A stretch of DNA of 42,638 nt, from positions 1 through 42,638 of the forward strand of contig JACOZQ010000025.1 of NCBI GenBank assembly GCA_016181275.1, written 5' to 3'. Made by a program: the position numbers and the translations under genes. This document shows positions 14,458 through 22,598 of this stretch, one piece after another. The notes beneath the pieces were generated by a model. It was not told the DNA's origin, did not search any database, and saw only the letters and a program-made list of their open reading frames with translations. How positions within the stretch are numbered: position 1 is the first letter of the stretch; each line of letters opens with the position of its first letter. This DNA comes from Candidatus Woesearchaeota archaeon (GTDB lineage Archaea; Nanobdellota; Nanobdellia; SCGC-AAA011-G17; ARS1403).

Positions 14458-14778
14458 ATGGTTGTAAAAATTGTTGTAATAACAGAATACTATTGGGGTG
14501 GAAAGAGATTCGGATTTAAAATAAAGAGCCACTGTGAAGAATGTACTTTAATCAGATCTATGATTGAAGATATGTTAAAGAAAGAATTCAAAGGAAAAGA
14601 TATCAAATTTGTTGAAAAACCTTGGCTTACTTATTTGTTTGAGGCATTATCCAAAGGGATATATCATCCTCCTGGATTAACTCTCAATGGGAAAAAAATT
14701 TTTCAGTATTCCCCTAAGCAACCCATTCTGGATAAAAAAAACATAGAAAGAAAAGTCAATGTCTTATTATCAAAGTAA
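14458..14778 (+). CDS. Thioredoxin/glutaredoxin-fold protein with CEEC
   Basis: 106 residues fitting a short thioredoxin fold: first strand KIVVITEYYW, SHCEECTLIRSMIEDML with Cys26 and Cys29 at the start of a helix, then PGLTLNGKKIF, where the proline before the strand is the cis-Pro position. No signal peptide, so cytosolic. It could feed electrons to a CcdA protein. The CxxC residues (Glu-Glu) are unusual for glutaredoxins, so its partner is unclear. Confidence 0.65.
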   Translation: MVVKIVVITEYYWGGKRFGFKIKSHCEECTLIRSMIEDMLKKEFKGKDIKFVEKPWLTYLFEALSKGIYHPPGLTLNGKKIFQYSPKQPILDKKNIERKVNVLLSK

Positions 14779-14800
14779 AATTTGAAAATTAAAAGAAATT

Positions 14801-14808
14801 TTTAAAAA
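14801..14808 (+). promoter_or_regulatory. TATA box of the CARF-HTH gene
   Basis: TTTAAAAA is 26 nt before ATG 14831, matching a leaderless start. Confidence 0.5.
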
Positions 14809-14830
14809 GCATAGTTTTCTTAATATTAAT

Positions 14831-15466
14831 ATGGGATACAAGGTCATTGCTCCTGTCGGGGACAATTTGAAAGCTTTGTTTATTGGAATGAAAGAATTTC
14901 CTACTGAAAGTGTTTTCTTAATCACTCCCCAAAATAAATTAAAAGAAGCTGATGAGCTGAGCAAAAAATTAGAAGAATTTACTATTGGAAGCAATATTAT
15001 AAAAATAAATGGAAATATAATGGAAGAAATGTTCCGCTCTTTTGGTAAAATATGTGCTACTCATGATGAAGACGAGCTCATAGTTAATGTTGCTACCGGC
15101 GACAGAATGAGCACTTGTGCTGCTTTATCCGCTGCTTTTGCCAACGGCTTGAAAGCTTTTGGAATCATTGATAATAAACCAATTCTGTTGCCCATAATGA
15201 AGTTATCTTATTATAGAGAATTGAGTGATAATAAATTAAAGATTTTAAATGAACTTGATTCGGAGAAATACATTTCTTTAAAGGAATTAAGTGATAAAAC
15301 AAAAATGTCTGTATCTCTTGCCTCTTATCACATTAATGGCAATTATAAGCATAAGGGCTTGAAAGAATTTAGATTGGTCGACATAAAAGATGAAAATAAA
15401 AACTTGTGCATAAAGCTAAGCGATATGGGCAGGTTGCTATTAAAAGGATATATAAAAACAAAATAA
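14831..15466 (+). CDS. CARF-like domain plus winged-helix regulator
   Basis: 211 residues: an N-terminal Rossmann-like part (1-125) with the CARF pattern, including VFLITPQNK, ELIVNVATGDRMSTCAALSA (the ligand loop that in relatives reads NxTGGT) and a C-terminal winged helix (about 135-208, LKILNELDSEKYISLKELSD). Similar to the archaeal Csa3 and HFX_2341-like regulators. Csa3 proteins respond to cyclic oligoadenylates, but no cas gene or CRISPR array is in the window, so the ligand may differ. Own promoter; convergent with the DipZ-like gene. Confidence 0.72.
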   Translation: MGYKVIAPVGDNLKALFIGMKEFPTESVFLITPQNKLKEADELSKKLEEFTIGSNIIKINGNIMEEMFRSFGKICATHDEDELIVNVATGDRMSTCAALSAAFANGLKAFGIIDNKPILLPIMKLSYYRELSDNKLKILNELDSEKYISLKELSDKTKMSVSLASYHINGNYKHKGLKEFRLVDIKDENKNLCIKLSDMGRLLLKGYIKTK

Positions 15467-15491
15467 AGCTAAATAATATTAATATAAATTT

Positions 15492-16586
15492 TTATCCAAA
15501 TGTAAATGCACTAAATTTAAACCCTTTTTCTGCTGTTAACTCTAAAACCCCATTAATATAATCTCCTTTGTAAACATTATACAATCTCGGCTCTTTTATT
15601 TCTATATAAGAGATTTGATCTTTTATTATAACATCTTGCCCTGCTTGCTCTTTTGTCAGATAATTATCATTTACTTTCACTTCTAATTTCAATTCTTGAG
15701 ATTCGGCTGAAACAATATTAACTTCTGATGCTGTGAAATCCAAAATTATTTCTGCATTTTCAGCTGCCTCTAAATTATCTGGATTTGATTTCCATTTTCC
15801 ATTTAAATAAATTATATTTGAATTAATTTTCCCGGGCGAAGCATAATCGGCAATCTGCTCTGGCTGCAATCCCACATCGTTTCCAATGTTTTGATTTCTC
15901 GGAAGAGCAAAATCATAACCAGCATAAAGCTCAGGTGTTATTGTTAATTGCTTTAAATTAGATAAATCTGGAATTTCTATTCTTGGCTTTTCATCTGGAT
16001 TCATTCCTGCTTCCAGCAATAATTCCTGAATTTTATTTTCTGTTTCTGCATATGCACCTTCTCCAATATGATCATAGCGAATGAAGCCGTCTTTGTCGAT
16101 GAGATATTTTCTCGGCCAATATCTGTTCCTAAAAGCATTCCATGTTGCATAATCATTGTCCTGGACTATTGGATACATTATTCCATATTTTTCAGCTGCC
16201 ATCTTGACATTTTCATATTTTTTTTCAAATTCAAATTCTGGAGTATGGACTCCGATTATGACTAATCCTTTATCAGAATATTTTTCATGCCAATCAATTA
16301 AGTAAGGCAAAGTTCTTATGCAGTTAATACAAGTATATGTCCAAAAATCAATTAAAACAATTTTTCCCTTCAGCTCGGAAATTTTTAGATCTGAAGCTGT
16401 GTTGAGATAACCAGAAATTCCTGCCAGCTCCGGGGCTTTTGGATATTTTCCATCTTTTAATTCTGCTGTTTCCTGAGCTGATTTTATTTCTGGAGCTACT
16501 TTCTGCTTTTCCAAATATATTATTGAAATTAAAACTAACAAAATTACTATAAGAAGAATTGTTTTCCTGTTTGCTTTTAGAAACAT
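15492..16586 (-). CDS. DipZ-like membrane-anchored thioredoxin
   Basis: 364 residues. One N-terminal membrane helix (about 9-25), a TlpA-like thioredoxin domain (about 50-195) with DFWTYTCINCIRTLPYL (Cys86, Cys89) and the cis-Pro segment YWPRKYLIDKDG, then a C-terminal beta-rich domain (about 225-364, GLQPEQIADYASPGK and IIYLNGKWKSNPD). That is the C-terminal half of bacterial DipZ, where the carbohydrate-binding-like module follows the thioredoxin; the CcdA-like half is absent here and is encoded by the CcdA genes nearby. Extracytoplasmic disulfide reduction is the expected role. Confidence 0.9.
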   Translation of the reverse strand: MFLKANRKTILLIVILLVLISIIYLEKQKVAPEIKSAQETAELKDGKYPKAPELAGISGYLNTASDLKISELKGKIVLIDFWTYTCINCIRTLPYLIDWHEKYSDKGLVIIGVHTPEFEFEKKYENVKMAAEKYGIMYPIVQDNDYATWNAFRNRYWPRKYLIDKDGFIRYDHIGEGAYAETENKIQELLLEAGMNPDEKPRIEIPDLSNLKQLTITPELYAGYDFALPRNQNIGNDVGLQPEQIADYASPGKINSNIIYLNGKWKSNPDNLEAAENAEIILDFTASEVNIVSAESQELKLEVKVNDNYLTKEQAGQDVIIKDQISYIEIKEPRLYNVYKGDYINGVLELTAEKGFKFSAFTFG

Positions 16587-16646
16587 AATTTTCGATAAAG
16601 ATTAATTCTTTAAATATTATTCGCTTTTATTTTACATTACCAAAAG

Positions 16647-16655
16647 TTTTATAAG
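16647..16655 (+). promoter_or_regulatory. TATA box of the 68-aa gene
   Basis: TTTTATAAG lies about 29 nt before ATG 16681. Confidence 0.4.
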
Positions 16656-16680
16656 CAAATATTGGTCTAGAAATATTAAT

Positions 16681-16887
16681 ATGATAAAGAAAGAAGATAT
16701 ACTGAAGATTGATATGTCTCCTGAAAAGATGAAGAAAGTGAAGGAGATGTTTAAGGATATTGAGCACATCAAAGTTCCTTATAGTGGTGCTGAAATTCTA
16801 AAGATGGTTAGGACTGATACAAAACTTTTCCCAATTATGCGGAAGACTAAAAATAATAAATCTAATGGTAATGGCAAGATTGTTTAA
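16681..16887 (+). CDS. Small hypothetical protein, 68 residues
   Basis: A charged, helical, lysine-rich protein (KEDILKIDMSPEKMKKVKEM) with no recognised motif. It has a TATA box at leaderless spacing, diverges from the DipZ-like gene and ends 2 nt from where the original frame of the broken PIN gene would have ended. Composition resembles a small nucleic-acid or partner-binding protein; an antitoxin role is possible but the PIN gene is on the other strand. Confidence 0.5.
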   Translation: MIKKEDILKIDMSPEKMKKVKEMFKDIEHIKVPYSGAEILKMVRTDTKLFPIMRKTKNNKSNGNGKIV

Positions 16888-16951
16888 TATTAAAATACTT
16901 CAATTTTTAATCCTTTTTCCTTGCAGAAGTTTTTAAAAGCCTCATTTTCAG

Positions 16952-17335
16952 CTAACTCCTTTCTCCTAATGTTGAAAATATTTTTGCTCCTTTATTTATT
17001 GCCATAGCTAAATGTAGCGCATCTGCTGGTTCAAGTTTGTAATATATTTTCCTTAATTCCAGTGCAAGCTCAAAATCATCAAATTGTGGTGAGGTTATCT
17101 CTATATTTTCTAAAATATCATTAATCTTGTGGAAGGCCATAGCTCTTTCTGTCTCTTTTGGAATTATTTTGACAAGCCCTCTTGATATTTCTCCATAAGT
17201 GAGATTTGATATTATTGCTTTATATTTTCTATTGATGTCATAAAGATATGCTTGGGCCTGTTGTTTTTTATTTTCTTTTTCCTTAGAAAACAATTCAAGA
17301 AAAATGCATGAGTCGGGATAGTGCAATAGCAGCAT
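16952..17335 (-). CDS. PIN domain protein (VapC-like), C-terminus cut by a frameshift
   Basis: PIN fold ribonuclease signature: HYPDSCIFLELF (first acidic residue), TYGEISR (Glu), EPADALHLAMAINKGAKIF (acidic pair). ATG 17335 is chosen over TTG 17338; a TATA box at 17358-17366 is about 27 nt upstream. The frame stops at TAG 16952, but in the -1 frame it continues as ELAENEAFKNFCKEKGLKIE to a stop at 16890, which is a normal PIN end. One base lost from an A run near 16960 would explain this. No antitoxin is adjacent on this strand. Confidence 0.7.
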   Translation of the reverse strand: MLLLHYPDSCIFLELFSKEKENKKQQAQAYLYDINRKYKAIISNLTYGEISRGLVKIIPKETERAMAFHKINDILENIEITSPQFDDFELALELRKIYYKLEPADALHLAMAINKGAKIFSTLGERS

Positions 17336-17365
17336 CAATCTATATTTCTGCTTGTTCTTTAAATA

Positions 17366-18097
17366 TCATTCGCTTTTATTTATTGCTGCTGATGCCAAAT
17401 ACATCAAGAAAGCCGGGATTAACGGAAGAACACATGGACTTAAAAATGAGACTATACCTGCAATGAAAGCTATTCCCAAATTCAAGCTTCCAAAACTTGC
17501 TATTCCTGCATCAAGATTTATCAAAAAATCTACTGCAAATGGAAAGCTTGCTATTCTTGACAGCTGGCTTGTGAAAACAAACATACCTATTACAATCAAA
17601 ACAGCTCCAAACAAATATCTCAAATAAACAAATATATTCTGGAATTTTGCTATAAAATTCTGGGCTTGATTTGTGAATAATCCAACCAGCATGAAGGGAA
17701 TTCCCAAACCCAAAGAGTAAGATAATAAAAATAAAAACGCCATCGAAGGTTGAGAAATTGCCAATGTTAATATCGCTCCCAAAATTGCTCCGATGCATGG
17801 AGTCCAACCAACTGCAAATGCTGCTCCGAAAATAAACGAAGTTAAATATGATGAGCTGAATCTTCTTTTTATTTTGAACTTGTATTCTTTTTCCAGAAAA
17901 TTAATTTTAATTAACCCCGTGATATACAATCCAAAGATTATTACTAATATTCCGCCGACCCTTCCAAGCCATTTCTGCACTTCATATGAAGAGCCTGAAA
18001 AAATACTCTGCAAAACAACTCCAAGCAATGAAAATATAACTGAGAAACCTAAAACAAAGAATACACTGCTAAAAAAAATATTCCAGTTCTTTTTCAT
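17366..18097 (-). CDS. CcdA-family protein, apparently circularly permuted
   Basis: 243 residues from ATG 18097, just after the upstream stop. Six membrane segments, but order differs from normal CcdA: it begins with the part that usually follows the first helix (NWNIFFSSVFFVLGFSVIF), continues through GWTPCIGAILGAIL (Cys101, normally helix 4) and two more helices, and only then gives the normal first helix SFLSPCVLPLIPAFLMYLA (Cys222), ending AAINKSE. The C-terminal end would join the N-terminal end seamlessly. Topology still works: both new termini fall on the cytosolic side and an approximately 30-residue external loop links old end to old start. Electron transfer to the TlpA-like neighbour is expected. 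Confidence 0.82.
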   Translation of the reverse strand: MKKNWNIFFSSVFFVLGFSVIFSLLGVVLQSIFSGSSYEVQKWLGRVGGILVIIFGLYITGLIKINFLEKEYKFKIKRRFSSSYLTSFIFGAAFAVGWTPCIGAILGAILTLAISQPSMAFLFLLSYSLGLGIPFMLVGLFTNQAQNFIAKFQNIFVYLRYLFGAVLIVIGMFVFTSQLSRIASFPFAVDFLINLDAGIASFGSLNLGIAFIAGIVSFLSPCVLPLIPAFLMYLASAAINKSE

Positions 18098-18098
18098 T

Positions 18099-18653
18099 TT
18101 ACATACACATGACAATCTCTTTTTTTAAATCTTCTGATGATTTTACTCCTTTTTCCAGCATCCTTACTTGGCCATTGCATATCAATATCATAGGAGCTTG
18201 AGGAGCATTTACAATATCAACTCCAAACTGGGAGATTAATGATCTTGTTAAATCTGCTGGTGAGTTTGCAAATTTCCAGGCATATCCATTTCTTTCAATA
18301 TGTTTTTTTACTTTTTCTTCGTTTTCATTTGGATCTGTGTCTAGAGATATTGAAACAAAACTCTCACCGAGCTCGTCATGAAGCTCTTTTGTTGCTCTCT
18401 GCTGCCTTATTGATGAAGGGCACCACACTGCAAAACTTTCTAATAAAACCGGCTTGTCCTTGAAATCATTTATCCTAAAATATTTCCCTGTGTTTATATC
18501 TTTTAATTCAAAATCTTTCCAGTCTGTTCTTTCAACCTGCTTTTGAGCTGAATTATTTGATTGTATTCTTGGATCTTTTGACAAGTCAATTGTAGCAGAG
18601 CACGCAGTAACAAAGAAAATAAAAATTAAAAATAAAATCAACGAATATCTCAT
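18099..18653 (-). CDS. TlpA/redoxin-like lipoprotein with single active-site cysteine
   Basis: 184 residues, clear paralogue of 12910-13512. Lipobox FVTAC (Cys18), thioredoxin domain with FAVWCPSSIRQQ: Cys78 is kept but the second cysteine is Ser81. Downstream SISLDTDPNENEEKV and VNAPQAPMILI (cis-Pro) are conserved, and the extreme C-terminus ends VMCM. A single-cysteine thioredoxin could form mixed disulfides, act as a 1-Cys peroxidase, or use Cys183. TATA box at 18674-18683 sits about 25 nt from ATG, so leaderless and first of the pair with the permuted CcdA. Confidence 0.85.
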   Translation of the reverse strand: MRYSLILFLIFIFFVTACSATIDLSKDPRIQSNNSAQKQVERTDWKDFELKDINTGKYFRINDFKDKPVLLESFAVWCPSSIRQQRATKELHDELGESFVSISLDTDPNENEEKVKKHIERNGYAWKFANSPADLTRSLISQFGVDIVNAPQAPMILICNGQVRMLEKGVKSSEDLKKEIVMCM

Positions 18654-18695
18654 TACAATTTGATATAGACTATTTTATATAAATTTTTTTATTAA

Positions 18696-19988
18696 TTATT
18701 TTTTCAATAAAGAATATAACAAGTAGCCAATAATGGTCAAAATAATTCCTCCGATGATGACTTTTGGCTCCAAATTAAACAACATGAAAAAAGAGGTAAC
18801 CCCGCCTAGAAAAGCAAGAACTGGAAAATTTCCTATATTCATTGGAGATTTGAATGGTCTTTTAAGATTCGGATATTTATATCTGGAAACTATTAGAGCC
18901 GCATTTACAGTTATGAATGTTCCATATATTGTAAAATCCGTTATAGAAGCTACTAGATTTATATCCTTGAATAAAGCGAAAGCCATTGTGAAAAGCATGA
19001 CGATAAGAACTGCTATCCACGGAGTTTTTCTTTTTTCATGAATTCTCGACAAAAATTTTAAAGATTTATATTCATGCCCCATTCCATAAGTTAATCTTGA
19101 AGTTGTTACAAGCAGCAAGAGAACTGTATTTCCTGTTGAAAATAAAGCTATGATTGACAAAATTAAAAACGCCTTGCTTCCAAAAACAGAGGCTGCTACA
19201 TCTGCCAATGGAGCTTTGCTCTCTCCTAAAACTTTGTAATCGAGTATACTAACTGCTGTTATTGCTACTAAAATATAGATTATTGTCGTGATTATTATTG
19301 AAAGGACAAGCGCTTTTGGAATAATCTTCTTTGCTGATTTTGTTTCCTCTGCTAATTTTATCACAGCTTCAAATCCAATGAAAGCAAAAAATATAAGGGC
19401 TGCAGCTGATGAAATTCCAGCAAAGCCATTCGGCATTTCCAACAAACTGACCGATCCAATTCTTGGTATTCCAATAAAGATTATAAAAAGCAATCCTAAA
19501 GTTTCTATTGCTGTAAATAAAACATTTAACCAAGAACTTTGCTCAATTCCGTAATAATTTATGAAAGATAAAACTGCAATTAAAACTAAAGCGACAAGAA
19601 AAATTGGAATTGAAAAGAAATTAGCAAATAAAGATGAAAAATAACCACCAAAACCTAAAGCTACTGCTGCTGATGAAACTACACCTTCAAAAAATATAAG
19701 CCATATAACTAAAAATCCAATTCTTTTTGAAAATGATTTTTCTGCATAAATATACTCACCTTCATCTTTCGAGTAAAGCGAGCTGAACTCAGCATAGCTC
19801 AATCCGGTGAATGCTGCTACAAGAGCTGCGAATAAAAAAGATATCCATAGAGCACTTCCAGCCATTCCAGCTGCCGAGCCAATCAAAACATAAATTCCAG
19901 CTCCTAAAATTATTCCTACTCCGGCAAATGTTGTCTGCCAGAGCGAGAGCTCTTTTTTAAGCTTTGAACCGTCTTTTGATATTGCCAT
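18696..19988 (-). CDS. APC family amino acid permease
   Basis: 430 residues, twelve membrane helices. N-terminal signature LWQTTFAGVGIILGAGIYVLIGSAAG with the unwound GAGIY helix that binds substrate, later EGEYIYAEKSF and FFAFIGFEAVIKLAEETKSAKK. These are landmarks of the amino acid-polyamine-organocation family; the substrate cannot be read. GGGGTGATCA precedes the ATG as ribosome binding site. It could supply amino acids for the fermentation enzymes further on. Confidence 0.9.
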   Translation of the reverse strand: MAISKDGSKLKKELSLWQTTFAGVGIILGAGIYVLIGSAAGMAGSALWISFLFAALVAAFTGLSYAEFSSLYSKDEGEYIYAEKSFSKRIGFLVIWLIFFEGVVSSAAVALGFGGYFSSLFANFFSIPIFLVALVLIAVLSFINYYGIEQSSWLNVLFTAIETLGLLFIIFIGIPRIGSVSLLEMPNGFAGISSAAALIFFAFIGFEAVIKLAEETKSAKKIIPKALVLSIIITTIIYILVAITAVSILDYKVLGESKAPLADVAASVFGSKAFLILSIIALFSTGNTVLLLLVTTSRLTYGMGHEYKSLKFLSRIHEKRKTPWIAVLIVMLFTMAFALFKDINLVASITDFTIYGTFITVNAALIVSRYKYPNLKRPFKSPMNIGNFPVLAFLGGVTSFFMLFNLEPKVIIGGIILTIIGYLLYSLLKK

Positions 19989-19998
19989 TGATCACCCC

Positions 19999-21216
19999 TT
20001 AACAAGTAATTTTATTTAATGAACTAATAAATATATCTATCTCTTCTTCTGTATTGTAAATATAAAATGAAATTCTTGCTACCCCTTTTTTATCCAGGCC
20101 TTCAACTAATGGCTGAGCACAAAGCATTCCTGATCTTAGCATTATGTTATTCATGCTATCCAGAACTCCTGCGAGCTCGTGAGCTGAAACATTTTTCATA
20201 TTAAAACTTATAATTCCTGTTCTCTCTTCAACATTCATAGGCCCATAAATTTCAATATTATTAACTGCTTTCATCCTCGCTAGAGCATATTCAGCCAGTT
20301 CTTTTTCATGCTTTCTTAGTTTTTCAATTCCAATTTTTTCTAGATACTTTACTGCTTCTGCAAAGCCAACACCCCCTGCAATATTTGGGGTTCCTGCCTC
20401 GAACTTCCATGGCAATTTGTTCGGCTTCCAGCTATTTTTATGAACTTCCTGAATCATATCTCCCCCTAATAAAAAGGCCGGCATCTTTTCAAGCAAATCT
20501 TTTTTTCCAGCCAGGGCTCCGATACCAGTAGGGCCTAGCATTTTGTGAGCTGAAAAAGCAATAAAATCGGCATTCAATTTTCTGAAATTTATTCTTATGT
20601 GAGGAGCTGACTGAGCTGCATCTACTATAAATAAAGAATTATTTTCATGTGCTAATTTTTCAATTTTCTCAACAGGATTTATTGTGCCAAGAACGTTTGA
20701 TGAATGGGCGACAGTTATTATTTTTGTTCTCTTTGTAATCTCTTTCTTATACTGGTTTAAATCTAAAGTCCCATCTTCATTTACATCAATGAATTTTACT
20801 TTTATACCATTTAATTTCTGCAGTTCAAGCAAGGGAACTATGTTGCTATGATGTTCCATCAATGTTGTTATTATTTCATCTCCTTTTTTCAAGTTCTTTG
20901 AAAGAGAATAATAAATTAAATTTAATGATTCTGTAGTATTTCTTGTAAAGATTATTTCTTTCTGTTTTGCATTTATAAATTTCCCAATAGTTCTATGAGC
21001 TTGCTCGTATAAATCAGATGCTTCTCTTGACAATCTATGGACTCCACGATGAATATTTGCATTGTGCTGCTTGTAAAAATCCATAATTGACTCTAAAACC
21101 TGCTTTGGCTTTTGTGTTGTTGCAGCATTATCAAAATAGATTATTTCTTTTCCATTAATTTTTCTATCAAATATCGGAAAATCTGATCTTATTTTTTCAG
21201 GATTAAGATTAAACAT
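19999..21216 (-). CDS. sufS: Cysteine desulfurase, SufS type
   Basis: 405 residues of a class V PLP enzyme: YFDNAATTQKPKQVLESI near the N-terminus, EHHSN, SAHKMLGPTGIGAL with the PLP lysine (about residue 225), and the short active-site loop RSGMLCAQPL with the catalytic cysteine. The loop length and motif match the SufS/CsdA group, which mobilises sulfur from cysteine as persulfide for Fe-S clusters; the usual His before Cys is Leu here. No SufU or SufE in the window. Ribosome binding site GGAGGA overlaps the end of the upstream membrane gene. Confidence 0.93.
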   Translation of the reverse strand: MFNLNPEKIRSDFPIFDRKINGKEIIYFDNAATTQKPKQVLESIMDFYKQHNANIHRGVHRLSREASDLYEQAHRTIGKFINAKQKEIIFTRNTTESLNLIYYSLSKNLKKGDEIITTLMEHHSNIVPLLELQKLNGIKVKFIDVNEDGTLDLNQYKKEITKRTKIITVAHSSNVLGTINPVEKIEKLAHENNSLFIVDAAQSAPHIRINFRKLNADFIAFSAHKMLGPTGIGALAGKKDLLEKMPAFLLGGDMIQEVHKNSWKPNKLPWKFEAGTPNIAGGVGFAEAVKYLEKIGIEKLRKHEKELAEYALARMKAVNNIEIYGPMNVEERTGIISFNMKNVSAHELAGVLDSMNNIMLRSGMLCAQPLVEGLDKKGVARISFYIYNTEEEIDIFISSLNKITC

Positions 21217-21664
21217 TATTATCCTCCTTAGAAGAGTAATCTCCTAAATATACTGTATAATTATCTTCTTCAGTGCAGTTTTCTTCATTCGAGCCATAAC
21301 TTGTATCATTTTTGCTGAAATTGATAATACAAAACTCTTCGGAATTTACTCCATTGCAGTTTCCATGTTTTATGTAATTATATATCCCTTGAGCTGAAAA
21401 AATAAGACTTAATATTAACAAGATTATTAGAATCCATGAGATTAATTCAAAATTTTTGAAAACAAAAATTCCTAATTTCTGATTTTTATCTAAAAGTCTT
21501 CCAGAGATTTGCGACTTCAACCTTTCATCCAATCTTGACCGGCATTTTCTGAAAGTTGCTTTTCTTAAAACGCAATCTAATGCCTCAATAAACAAACGAC
21601 GATGCGTTGCACTGAAAATTGCAAGTATACCTAATATTGGAAGAGTTATCAAGCAGATTACCAT
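21209..21664 (-). CDS. Conserved membrane protein of unknown function
   Basis: 151 residues with two hydrophobic segments: the N-terminal VICLITLPILGILAIFSA and another at about 72-92. Between them is a basic Cys-containing stretch (LDCVLRKATFRKCRSRLDER); after the second segment comes GNCNGVNSEEFC, then an acidic tail. The 8-nt overlap with sufS links the two. From memory this family recurs in uncultivated archaea with no assigned role. Confidence 0.65.
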   Translation of the reverse strand: MVICLITLPILGILAIFSATHRRLFIEALDCVLRKATFRKCRSRLDERLKSQISGRLLDKNQKLGIFVFKNFELISWILIILLILSLIFSAQGIYNYIKHGNCNGVNSEEFCIINFSKNDTSYGSNEENCTEEDNYTVYLGDYSSKEDNNV

Positions 21665-21735
21665 AATTGCATTATAAATATTTATAATTTAAAAGAAATA
21701 AAGTTACCAAACAGATAGTTAATAATTCTAAGGGA

Positions 21736-22446
21736 TTAATTTCTTATAACAATTTCTTCAAATCCATCGAATATATCTCTCTTTATTTCCTCGAGCTCTT
21801 CTGTGCTGAAAGATTTTATACTCTCAAACTTTTTATCAATAAGTCCATCTTTTCTTGCAACAAAATTTTGTATCGCATACTTTTTTGCTTTCTTTTCAAT
21901 CAAATTGTAAATCCATCTACTTATTTCATTAATTTTTTGTGGGTCATGATATCCTGGAACAACCGTAGTTCTGAGCTCATAATCCAATTCAGATCCTGCA
22001 ATAATTTTTATACTTTTTTCAATATTATTTAGATTTATATTAATTCCTGTAATGCTCTCGTAAAATTCTTTGCTGTGTTTTATATCAATAGCAACATAAT
22101 CAATTAATTTTTTATCAATAATTTCCTGCAATAATTTTGGATTGCTCCCATTTGTGTCGAGCTTAATTTTATAATCTAATTTTTTAATCTCCTTGAGAAA
22201 ATCGGGCAGTTCTGTGTTAATCAAAGCTTCACCACCTGTAATACAAACACCATCAAGATATTTTTTTCTCTCTTTTAAAAATAATAGAACTTCTTTTTTG
22301 TTCAAAAATTTACTCTCATGCGATATTACTAATTTTGGATTGTGGCAATATCCACACCTGAAATTACATCCATGCAAAAAAATTGTGCATGCCAATTTTC
22401 CAGGATAATCTATCAAAGTAAATTTCTGCAATCCTGCTATATTCAT
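21736..22446 (-). CDS. nrdG: Anaerobic ribonucleotide reductase activating enzyme (radical SAM)
   Basis: 236 residues. GCNFRCGYCHNP gives CxxxCxxC at Cys27, Cys31 and Cys34 for the 4Fe-4S cluster; ITGGEALI is the SAM-binding GGE. The N-terminal MNIAGLQKFTLIDYPGKLAC matches the NrdG-type activases. It would install the glycyl radical on the separate 40-residue peptide encoded just upstream, with which it overlaps by 4 nt (ATGA). Confidence 0.92.
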   Translation of the reverse strand: MNIAGLQKFTLIDYPGKLACTIFLHGCNFRCGYCHNPKLVISHESKFLNKKEVLLFLKERKKYLDGVCITGGEALINTELPDFLKEIKKLDYKIKLDTNGSNPKLLQEIIDKKLIDYVAIDIKHSKEFYESITGININLNNIEKSIKIIAGSELDYELRTTVVPGYHDPQKINEISRWIYNLIEKKAKKYAIQNFVARKDGLIDKKFESIKSFSTEELEEIKRDIFDGFEEIVIRN

Positions 22447-22565
22447 CTTGCTTTCATTTCAAATGTTTTCCTTTCTTTAAATTCAGCTGCTTTTCCTTCA
22501 TTCCACTGCTCTACGGGTCTCAAATATCCCACTACTCTTGAATACACCTCGCATTTTGTTTTCAT
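22443..22565 (-). CDS. Separate glycyl-radical peptide of class III ribonucleotide reductase
   Basis: 40-residue gene with a strong GGAGGTGAAA ribosome binding site before ATG 22565. It reads CEVYSRVVGYLRPVEQWNEG then KAAEFKERKTF, the C-terminal glycyl-radical segment of NrdD; the radical glycine is Gly13 in RVVGY. The main NrdD chain ends right after its zinc-binding CPKC, exactly where this peptide would continue. It is therefore a split subunit, lying between nrdD and nrdG. The missing part cannot be a simple frameshift because 33 nt with its own ribosome binding site separate the two. Confidence 0.85.
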   Translation of the reverse strand: MKTKCEVYSRVVGYLRPVEQWNEGKAAEFKERKTFEMKAR

Positions 22566-22598
22566 TTTTCACCTCCATGAATATTAATATTATTAATT

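Noticed and set aside
16681-17335. 68-aa gene as antitoxin of the PIN protein
   Set aside because: The two genes converge on opposite strands, each with its own TATA box, unlike usual VapBC pairs; no antitoxin motif is visible.
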